DNA from: Syntrophorhabdaceae bacterium
GTDB taxonomy: Bacteria > Desulfobacterota > Syntrophorhabdia > Syntrophorhabdales > Syntrophorhabdaceae
DNA: 50,469 nucleotides
Assembly (NCBI GenBank): GCA_028698615.1
Contig: JAQVWF010000010.1
Span: forward strand, 29,959 to 80,427
Reading direction: 5' to 3'
Shown in pieces: positions 44,744 to 50,469 of the stretch. A program made the position numbers and the translations under genes. The stretch's first letter is position 1, and every line of letters starts with the position of its first letter. The notes under the pieces were generated by a model. It was not told the DNA's origin, did no database searches, and saw only the letters and a program-made list of their open reading frames with translations.

Positions 44744-46117
44744 ATGAAAAGAGTTCTGATGTTCCTGCTATTGAGTTTCATGATTTTCGGGATGGCCGGT
44801 GCCGGTCTCGCAGAGACAGCGCCGGACCCTACCGGCGCAAGGACCCTGGCGGCCAATGCACAGGCGCCCGTCGACTATGTCTGGGTCCTGGTGTGCGGTT
44901 TCCTGGTGATGTTTATGCAGGCAGGTTTTGCGATGGTTGAGGCGGGCTTTTGCCGGGCAAAGAACGCAACGAACCTGATGGCAAAGAACGGGATAGACCT
45001 CATCGTCGGTTCCCTTGGTTTCTTCGTCATCGGGTATACCCTGTTGAAGGGCACCGACGTCGGGGGGTTCATCGGCATGGGCCCCCTGTTTCTGGGCGGC
45101 GATCAATACGATGTCGGCAGGTACCTCGATTTCTTCTGGCAGCTGGTATTCTGCGCAACGGCTGCGACCATAGTCTCGGGCGCGGTGGCGGAGCGTCTGA
45201 AATTCTCCTCCTATCTGGTCTACAGCATAATCATCAGCATGCTTGTGTATCCGCTGTACGGTCACTGGGTGTGGGGCGGCGGATGGCTGTCAAAATTGCC
45301 ATTTGGCCTGGGGCATCTTGATTTTGCGGGTTCGGGCGTTGTACATACGATAGGCGGGATGTTCGGACTTGCGGGAGCCATGGTCCTTGGACCGAGATTT
45401 GGCAAGTTTACAAAGGACGGGAAAACAAACGCCATCCCGGGACACAGCATCACCCTGGCAGCTCTCGGAGTTTTCATACTCTGGTTCGGATGGTTCGGGT
45501 TTAACCCGGGTTCCACTTTCAACGCCCATCACCTCAGAATATCGGTCATAGCCGTCAATACCCTGCTCGCTGCATCCGCAGGCGGGTTTGCCGCCCTGAT
45601 AATCGTTCTTATGAAGACAAAGATATATGACGTAGGCATGATGTTCAACGGCGTCCTTGCGGGTCTTGTCGCCGTGACCGCGCCATGTGCGTGGATAGAG
45701 GCATGGGCCGCGGTAGTGATCGGATTGATAGCCGGGATACTGGTGGTTGTCGGCGTGTATACGCTTGAAAGGATGAAGATAGACGACCCGGTGGGTGCGG
45801 TGTCGGTACATGGCGTTAACGGTATCTGGGGCCTTATAAGCGTCGGCATATTCGCCGACGGCACCTACGGCAATTACGCAATGGAGGCACCATTCGTGAA
45901 GGGGCTTCTTTACGGGGGCGGTGCGGGCCAGTTGATCTCGCAGGTGATAGGCGCCGCTGTCGCTGGACTATGGGCTTTCGTATGCGGATACGTCCTGTTC
46001 AAGATACTGGATGCCATTATTGGCATAAGGGTTTCTCCTAACGAAGAGATTGGAGGACTGGATGTGATTGAACACGGAGGCTCGGCCTATCCTGACTTTT
46101 ATACCCAGGGCAAATAA
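44744..46117 (+). CDS. amtB: Ammonium transporter AmtB
   Basis: Trimeric inner-membrane ammonium channel. From ATG 44744 (AAGGAGG upstream) it has a cleavable signal peptide (MKRVLMFLLLSFMIFGMAGA) and 11 predicted helices in 457 residues. The twin pore histidines are visible in GSGVVHTIGG and VSVHGVNGIWG; FMQAGFAMVEAGFCRAKN is the N-terminal family signature. A P-II gene follows after 14 bp, the usual pairing. The frame is open upstream to 44660, but without a ribosome-binding site. Confidence 0.97.
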   Translation: MKRVLMFLLLSFMIFGMAGAGLAETAPDPTGARTLAANAQAPVDYVWVLVCGFLVMFMQAGFAMVEAGFCRAKNATNLMAKNGIDLIVGSLGFFVIGYTLLKGTDVGGFIGMGPLFLGGDQYDVGRYLDFFWQLVFCATAATIVSGAVAERLKFSSYLVYSIIISMLVYPLYGHWVWGGGWLSKLPFGLGHLDFAGSGVVHTIGGMFGLAGAMVLGPRFGKFTKDGKTNAIPGHSITLAALGVFILWFGWFGFNPGSTFNAHHLRISVIAVNTLLAASAGGFAALIIVLMKTKIYDVGMMFNGVLAGLVAVTAPCAWIEAWAAVVIGLIAGILVVVGVYTLERMKIDDPVGAVSVHGVNGIWGLISVGIFADGTYGNYAMEAPFVKGLLYGGGAGQLISQVIGAAVAGLWAFVCGYVLFKILDAIIGIRVSPNEEIGGLDVIEHGGSAYPDFYTQGK

Positions 46118-46131
46118 GGAGGGGTGAGGAA

Positions 46132-46470
46132 ATGCAAAAGATAACAGCGGTAATAAGGATGGAAAAATTCGACGACGTGAGGGCTGCGCTTGAGAAGAGG
46201 GGATATCCCGGTATCTCCGTCACCAGAATTGAAGGTCACGGAAAACAGAAAGGCCTAAGGCAGCAATTCAGGGGGCGTGAATATACGATAGAGATGCTTC
46301 CGAAGTATGAATTGGCCATTGTCGTCAGGGATGGCGATGTGAAAGCGATCGTGAACACGATCATGGAGGCGGCCCGTACCGGCTCGGCGGGAGACGGTAA
46401 GATATTCGTCTCGCCCATCTCCGAGGTCTATCGGATCAGAACAGGTGAGATCGGCGACGAAGCTCTTTAA
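46132..46470 (+). CDS. P-II nitrogen regulatory protein (GlnK-type by position)
   Basis: 112-residue trimeric signal protein that binds ATP/ADP and 2-oxoglutarate and plugs AmtB when nitrogen is plentiful. The T-loop spans about 37-55, with the uridylylation-site tyrosine at exactly position 51 (RGREYTIEMLPK); Q39 in GKQKG binds 2-oxoglutarate in relatives. The C-loop motif is SAGDGKIFVSPISEVYRIRTGE. Position 46 is Phe instead of the more common Tyr. Strong AAGGAGGGG before the ATG. Linkage to amtB favours GlnK over GlnB. Confidence 0.95.
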   Translation: MQKITAVIRMEKFDDVRAALEKRGYPGISVTRIEGHGKQKGLRQQFRGREYTIEMLPKYELAIVVRDGDVKAIVNTIMEAARTGSAGDGKIFVSPISEVYRIRTGEIGDEAL

Positions 46471-46609
46471 GCTGTCCCGGTGCAAAGGGGTTCAATGCGG
46501 GGTCGTCCTAAGGACGCCCGCGTTCCCCAGCCGGGACCCGGCCGTGCGGGCGGCGGTCTATCGGGCACCCCGTGAGAACCTGGAAGGAGTGCGCTGAGAT
46601 AGCGCGTCG

Positions 46610-46638
46610 TTGACAACAATCCTGATGTACTGTAGAAT
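46610..46638 (+). promoter_or_regulatory. Sigma-70 promoter of the activator leader
   Basis: TTGACA (46610-46615), 17-bp spacer, TAGAAT (46633-46638). Predicted start near 46645, about 145 nt before the activator ATG. Confidence 0.7.
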
Positions 46639-46644
46639 AATCCT

Positions 46645-46660
46645 GTCACAGTGATGTGAC
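46645..46660 (+). other. Leader hairpin next to transcription start
   Basis: GTCACA-GTGA-TGTGAC, a perfect inverted repeat at the predicted transcript start. Opening the top pair gives a hexaloop AGTGAT with A at 1 and G at 4, as in ANTAR-type antiterminator targets, but the second required hexaloop is not evident. Confidence 0.45.
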
Positions 46661-46664
46661 GGAC

Positions 46665-46696
46665 AATGGCGTTCATCGGGAACGCCATTTTTATTT
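46665..46696 (+). terminator. Intrinsic terminator 1 in the activator leader
   Basis: AATGGCGTTC-ATCGG-GAACGCCATT, a perfect 10-bp stem followed by TTTATTT. It lies only 20-45 nt after the predicted start. Confidence 0.8.
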
Positions 46697-46702
46697 GAGA
46701 CG

Positions 46703-46746
46703 AAGGCGTCTTGCCCTCCCGAAAGGGGACGGCAAGACGCCTTTTT
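46703..46746 (+). terminator. Intrinsic terminator 2 in the activator leader
   Basis: AAGGCGTCTTGCC (46703-46715) pairs with GGCAAGACGCCTT (46731-46743), then a run of T; a small CCC-GAAA-GGG hairpin caps it. Only 43 bp remain to the activator ATG, too little for another full promoter. Confidence 0.8.
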
Positions 46747-46789
46747 GCTGGACAACGTCAACCGGCTGGGCCGAAAAAGGGAACCTTAC

Positions 46790-48346
46790 ATGGAAGACCA
46801 GGGAAACCGCGAGATAAAGGAACTTTCTCTCCTCTTTGATATCAGCGCCAGGCTGAGCGAGAGTCTTGATCTCAAGACGGTGCTGAAGCCGATCCTTCAC
46901 CTCATTGCCGAGCACATGGACATACCCCGGGGAACGCTTACCATTCTCAACAGGGCGAAGGGAGAGATTGCGATCGAGGAGGCGTACGGTCTTGGTCCCG
47001 ACGAACAGGCAAAAGGCAGGTATCGCATGGGTGAGGGCATTACAGGGAAGGTGATCGATACCGGCCAACCCATCATTGTCCCCAACATCGCCGACGAACC
47101 CCTTTTCCTCGATAAGACCGGATCGAGGAGACATGTTAACAAGAGGGATTTTGCCTTCATCTGTGTACCTATCAAGATAGGCAGCGAGGTGATCGGCGCC
47201 ATCTCTGCCGACCGGCTTCACAATGAAGGTATGTCGCTTGAGAACGATGTCCGCCTTCTCACGATCATCGCATCGAGTATCTCCCAGGCCGTGCGCCTTC
47301 GTCAGCTTGCGCAGGAAGAGCTCGAAAAGATGATGGAGGAGAACCGGCGTCTGCAGGACCAGTTGAAAACGAGATATGGTATGAAGACCATCGTGGGCAA
47401 CTCAAAGGGCATGCAGACCGTATATTCCCTGATCGACAAGGTGTGTTGCACGAATGCCACCGTATTGATACTGGGAGAAAGCGGTGTCGGCAAGGAGCGC
47501 GTGGCCCAGACCATTCACTATAGCTCCAACAGGTCCTCCCGGCCCTTCGTCAAGGTCAACTGCGCGGCCCTGCCGGAATCCTTGATAGAGAGCGAGCTGT
47601 TCGGCCACGAAAGGGGCTCGTTTACCGGCGCGACGATGGCACGCAAGGGTCGGTTCGAGGCGGCCGAGAATGGCACGATCTTTCTCGACGAGGTAGGTGA
47701 CCTGCCGCCGGTGGTTCAGATAAAGCTGCTCCGTGTCCTGCAGGAAAAGGAGTTCGAGCGCGTCGGCGGGAACTGTGCCATAAAGCTGGATGCGAGAATC
47801 ATCACCGCAACGAACAAAGACCTGGAAACCCTTGTCCGGGAGGGGAAATTCAGAGAGGATCTTTACTACAGATTCAACGTCTTCCCTATCCTTGTGCCGC
47901 CTCTTCGGGACCGGAAGACCGACATCATGCTCCTCGCCGACCATTTTATTCAGAAATACAGCATGGAACACGGCAAAGAGATCACAAAAGTATCAACGAC
48001 CTCAACGGATATGCTCATGAACTACCACTGGCCGGGCAACGTTCGGGAACTGGAGAACTGTATTGAAAGGGCGATCATTCTTTGCACCGATGGTGTCATC
48101 AACGGGTACCATCTTCCGCCAAACCTCCAGGGCGGACAGGCGGACGGGCAGGAAAGGACCATTGGCGGTTTCAAGGATATCATGGCCAGAATGGAGCGGG
48201 AAGCAATTCTGGAGGAGTTGAAGAGAGCAGGGGGCAACATGGCGAAAGCCGCCCGAACCCTTGGTATCACCGAGCGGATGATGGGATCAAGGGTGGCGAA
48301 GTATGAGATCGATCCCGGTTGGTTCAAGCAGAGGTCAGAGGGTTGA
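46790..48346 (+). CDS. NifA-like sigma-54-dependent activator (GAF-AAA+-Fis)
   Basis: 518 residues from ATG 46790. A GAF domain (about 15-170) precedes the AAA+ domain with Walker A GESGVGKE at 229-236, the sigma-54 contact loop as GSFTGA at 276-281 (usual GAFTGA), and Walker [13 protein letters not shown]. The C-terminal Fis-type helix-turn-helix is [28 protein letters not shown] in two halves (about 483-510). No receiver domain. The linker lacks the cysteines of oxygen-sensitive NifA. No nif structural genes are in the window; the nearby sigma-54 promoter is a natural target. Expression seems controlled by leader attenuation. Confidence 0.88.
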   Translation: MEDQGNREIKELSLLFDISARLSESLDLKTVLKPILHLIAEHMDIPRGTLTILNRAKGEIAIEEAYGLGPDEQAKGRYRMGEGITGKVIDTGQPIIVPNIADEPLFLDKTGSRRHVNKRDFAFICVPIKIGSEVIGAISADRLHNEGMSLENDVRLLTIIASSISQAVRLRQLAQEELEKMMEENRRLQDQLKTRYGMKTIVGNSKGMQTVYSLIDKVCCTNATVLILGESGVGKERVAQTIHYSSNRSSRPFVKVNCAALPESLIESELFGHERGSFTGATMARKGRFEAAENGTIFLDEVGDLPPVVQIKLLRVLQEKEFERVGGNCAIKLDARIITATNKDLETLVREGKFREDLYYRFNVFPILVPPLRDRKTDIMLLADHFIQKYSMEHGKEITKVSTTSTDMLMNYHWPGNVRELENCIERAIILCTDGVINGYHLPPNLQGGQADGQERTIGGFKDIMARMEREAILEELKRAGGNMAKAARTLGITERMMGSRVAKYEIDPGWFKQRSEG

Positions 48347-48347
48347 T

Positions 48348-48373
48348 GACCTGCCCCCAATAAACCGGTCCAG
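48348..48373 (+). repeat. 26-bp inverted repeat, left copy
   Basis: Begins GACCTGCCCCC and ends AAACCGGTCCAG. It matches 24 of 26 bases of the reverse complement at 50193-50218. Begins 2 bp after the activator stop codon and resembles an IS3-family end. A GC hairpin (CCGC-CCAGA/TCTGG-GCGG, 48377-48396) follows. Confidence 0.75.
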
Positions 48374-48397
48374 CTGCCGCGCCAGAGTCTGGGCGGA

Positions 48398-49912
48398 TCA
48401 CTCCTGGAAACTCTCCAGTTTTTTTCGCCTTAACGGGTGTCGGAGCTTTCTGAGGGCCTTGACCTCGATCTGACGAATACGCTCACGGGTCAGCCCAAAG
48501 ACATCACCCACTTCTTCCAGAGTGAAATCGGTCTTCTCGCCGATGCCGAGCCGCATCCTGATAACCTTCTCTTCTCGCGGAGTAAGCGTTGACAAGACTT
48601 TGTCTATCTCCTCCTTGAGAGAGATGTCTACGAGTTCTATAAAAGGTGAAGAAGCCTTTGGGTCTGCGATGAAATCACCGAGCTTGGATTCGTCGTCCCC
48701 GACCGGAGTTTCGATCGATACAGCCCCACCGGAAACTTTCATGATCTTTCGGACCTTCTCCAGGGAAAGACCGGCCTTAAGTGAAATGTCTTCGAGGTTC
48801 GGTGTTTCCCCCAATTCCTGGAAGAGGGCCGTGGTAGCCTTGTTTATCTTATTTTTGGTCTCAAGTATATGGACCGGCACCCTGATAGTCCGTCCGCAAT
48901 CTGCAATTGCCCGTGTTATGGCCTGCCTGATCCACCACGTCGAGTATGTGGAGAACTTGTAACCTTTCTGATAATCATATTTTTCAGCCGCCTTCATGAG
49001 CCCCATGTTGCCTTCCTGGATAAGATCAAGGAATGAAAGCCCACGGTTGAGGTATCTCTTGGCAATATTGATCACAAGTCTCAGGTTTGCCTGAACGAGC
49101 CGGTTCCTGACGATCTTCAGTCCATTCTCAATTTCTCCGAGTTCCGTCAGTTTCCGCCTTACGATACTTGCCTCGCCATCCTTCATCAAGTTCATCTGGT
49201 GCGTGATCTTCCTGATGATTTCCACGAGAATCTTCTTGCTGAGCTTGAGATTCAGCAGGATGCTTTCCGCTTTGTCCTCGACCTTGCGCAGATCGTTGGC
49301 AAGTTCCTTCCTGCCTGGTCTGTCGGTTCCCGGCAATGCCTTCTTTATTCCTTCCTTTTTCTCGTGAAGGCTCTTTATGGAATTGATGGAGGATATGGTC
49401 TTTTTCTTATATTTCTCCTCGTCCTTTTGCGTAAGGTTCATTTCATCAATATTGTTGACCACATCTACTATGCTTATTGTCCCTTCCTTCAATTGCCGAC
49501 CTATCTCCAGGAGTTCGTTCACCGCCTGGGGCAGCTCAAACAGAATGCTCTTTGCTCTTTTTTCTGCTTCTTCGATCTTTCCAGCTATCTGGCTTTCTTC
49601 ATCGGACGTGAGAAGGGATATGCGTCCCATATCCTTCAGGTAGGCCCATATTATGTTATCGGTCGTCTCTGAAGGTACTTTTTCAATCCCTCCCGCGTCT
49701 GCGCTTTTTTCGCTGCGCGGCCCAGCCTTTTCGTGAATTGTCTCGACCAGGTCGATATCAGATTCTGAAAAAAAGTCGAATACATCCTCAACATCTTCGG
49801 AAGAAAAGACTTCCCGAGGAAGGCAATCCTTGATCTCATCGGGCTCAATAAAGCCTTTTTCCATTCCCCCGTCCAGCAGGTCTTTTACCTTGGTAGTATT
49901 ATTTATCGCCAT
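48398..49912 (-). CDS. RNA polymerase sigma factor, RpoD/sigma-70 type
   Basis: 504 residues from ATG 49912 (GAGG 6 nt upstream). Contains a short region 1.1-like start, region 1.2 ([19 protein letters not shown]), a charged non-conserved region (about 130-230), core-binding region 2 ([30 protein letters not shown]), -10 reader [19 protein letters not shown] with the usual Q and T, then regions 3 and 4 ([36 protein letters not shown]). Where RpoD reads ADQARTIRIPVH this has [12 protein letters not shown]. No dnaG or rpsU neighbours, so it may be a second, accessory primary-type sigma rather than the main RpoD. Confidence 0.88.
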   Translation of the reverse strand: MAINNTTKVKDLLDGGMEKGFIEPDEIKDCLPREVFSSEDVEDVFDFFSESDIDLVETIHEKAGPRSEKSADAGGIEKVPSETTDNIIWAYLKDMGRISLLTSDEESQIAGKIEEAEKRAKSILFELPQAVNELLEIGRQLKEGTISIVDVVNNIDEMNLTQKDEEKYKKKTISSINSIKSLHEKKEGIKKALPGTDRPGRKELANDLRKVEDKAESILLNLKLSKKILVEIIRKITHQMNLMKDGEASIVRRKLTELGEIENGLKIVRNRLVQANLRLVINIAKRYLNRGLSFLDLIQEGNMGLMKAAEKYDYQKGYKFSTYSTWWIRQAITRAIADCGRTIRVPVHILETKNKINKATTALFQELGETPNLEDISLKAGLSLEKVRKIMKVSGGAVSIETPVGDDESKLGDFIADPKASSPFIELVDISLKEEIDKVLSTLTPREEKVIRMRLGIGEKTDFTLEEVGDVFGLTRERIRQIEVKALRKLRHPLRRKKLESFQE

Positions 49913-49929
49913 TCTTAACCTCAAAAGTA

Positions 49930-49958
49930 AAATGCCCTTTCTCTGCAAAAGGGCATTT
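49930..49958 (-). other. Leader hairpin of the sigma factor gene
   Basis: AAATGCCC and GGGCATTT form an 8-bp stem with a 13-nt loop in the 68-nt leader, followed by TACTTTT and then the GAGG ribosome-binding site. It could act as an attenuator or mRNA-stability element. Confidence 0.55.
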
Positions 49959-49986
49959 GAATTCACGTGCCTAATGGATTGATAAC

Positions 49987-50015
49987 ATTATACATCTATT
50001 CTTGCGCTGCGTCAA
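49987..50015 (-). promoter_or_regulatory. Sigma-70 promoter of the sigma factor gene
   Basis: TTGACG (50015-50010), 17-bp spacer, TATAAT (49992-49987) on the minus strand, nearly consensus. Predicted start near 49980. Confidence 0.8.
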
Positions 50016-50192
50016 GCGTTGGTCTGTTTCGGGCACAATAACATACCGTTTCCGCTGCCACCCCGTCATCATGAGAATATCGAAACGCATACAACCCTGG
50101 GCGCCATCACGGTTTCAGGATACTGAACTGTCCCTGTTTATTGTACCACCTCTAGAGTTGGTTTCTCAATCAAATTGTGTGCTCCCCAAAAA

Positions 50193-50218
50193 CTGGACCG
50201 GTTTGTCGGGGGCAGGTC
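50193..50218 (-). repeat. 26-bp inverted repeat, right copy
   Basis: On the minus strand reads GACCTGCCCCC-GAC-AAACCGGTCCAG, differing from the left copy (48348-48373) at two central positions. The pair points inward and encloses the sigma factor gene and its promoter, 1,871 bp end to end. Confidence 0.75.
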
Positions 50219-50246
50219 CAGTGATCCTTGCTACCTGTGGCTGGTC

Positions 50247-50365
50247 TTAGCCTGTGTTTTCCGATACTGTGTCGGGATTCTTTGTGCTGCCTTCGCCCAT
50301 CGTCTGCCCCTCAAAGCTTTGGGACTCCGCACGTTCAATTTCCTCGTCGGTGAACTTTTGTTCAT
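50247..50365 (-). pseudogene. Degraded IS3-like orfA fragment
   Basis: After AGGAGGTGGAT and an ATG at 50365, one missing base in an A run throws the frame. In the shifted frame the minus strand reads KFTDEEIERAESQSF then EGQTMGEG and VSENT, reminiscent of the helix-turn-helix start of IS3-family OrfA (FTxEQI ... GxTVxE ... GVSExT). It stops at 50249-50247 with no orfB. Similarity is short, so this is tentative. Confidence 0.35.
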
Positions 50366-50469
50366 ATCCACCTCCTGTTTACAGTATATCCCACATTCGA
50401 GAGATTGATACAAGATTAAGCCCCCCGGGGAACCGTGGGCTTTCGGAGAAGAAGATTCGTGTTTATTCG
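50366..50469. other. Window end, no gene recognised
   Basis: Contains a hairpin AAGCCC ... GGGCTT around 50417-50441, with no coding frame or clear T run. May be the end of a unit outside the window. Confidence 0.35.

Noticed and set aside
46645-46696. Classical two-hexaloop ANTAR target
   Set aside because: Only the first hairpin can form an A1/G4 hexaloop; the second stem closes on a five-base loop, so the motif is not claimed.
46745-46789. TTG start extending the NifA-like activator by 15 residues
   Set aside because: The TTG lies in the T run of the second terminator; the ATG at 46790 has a ribosome-binding site and the family-like start.

Overview
The window looks like chromosomal DNA of a Gram-negative, probably anaerobic delta-type bacterium (Desulfobacterota, possibly a Syntrophales/Syntrophorhabdus-like lineage). 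This is inferred from gene order and protein style (bamA-ompH-lpxD-fabZ-lpxA-oxidoreductase-lpxB-msbA-DUF374-waaA, AddAB-type recombination nuclease, a sigma-54/NifA-like regulator beside amtB-glnK) and from moderately high GC content. No rRNA, tRNA, CRISPR array or prophage was seen. The species is not identified.

Layout. Bases 1-165 hold the 3' end of a cold-shock protein gene. From 19.4 kb back to 0.17 kb nearly everything is on the minus strand: ligA; an overlapping set made of a thioinosine-phosphorylase-like gene, an MTA/SAH deaminase, a Mut7-C protein and endonuclease III; then an envelope cluster running from a glycosyltransferase and a double-kinase protein through bamA, ompH, lpxD, fabZ, lpxA, a Gfo/Idh oxidoreductase, lpxB, msbA, a DUF374/LpxJ-like acyltransferase and waaA to mazG. 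The acyltransferase reading frame is broken at a run of nine A. From 19.6 to 24.5 kb, on the plus strand, are secD, secF and a large unrecognised HD-like/P-loop NTPase/HEAT-repeat protein. From 34.9 back to 24.6 kb, on the minus strand, are a GDT1-type Mn2+ exporter under a yybP-ykoY riboswitch, addA-like and addB-like genes, tatD, a cysteine hydrolase, a GerMN-domain protein and serS.

From 35.2 to 39.0 kb, on the plus strand, are a beta-CASP RNA-processing metallo-beta-lactamase, a YgjP-type metalloprotease, an Ivy-type lysozyme inhibitor and an O-methyltransferase. From 43.1 back to 39.1 kb are a NodU-type carbamoyltransferase, an MscS channel and an FMN reductase. From 43.5 to 48.3 kb is a nitrogen module: a near-consensus sigma-54 promoter followed at once by a terminator-like hairpin, a TorF-like porin, amtB, a P-II gene, and a GAF-AAA+-Fis activator whose own sigma-70 promoter is followed by two terminator hairpins. 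From 50.2 to 48.35 kb, a sigma-70 family gene with its own consensus promoter sits between 26-bp inverted repeats (24/26 identical), next to a degraded IS3-like orfA.

How the parts fit. The envelope cluster covers outer-membrane protein assembly and most of lipid A/Kdo synthesis and export; LpxC, LpxH/LpxI and LpxK are not in the window. The nitrogen module suggests that an outer-membrane channel, the ammonium transporter and its P-II partner are controlled together by sigma-54 and by transcription attenuation. The items most worth a second look are the HD/NTPase/HEAT protein, the A9 frameshift, the attenuated nitrogen leaders and the inverted repeats around the sigma factor.
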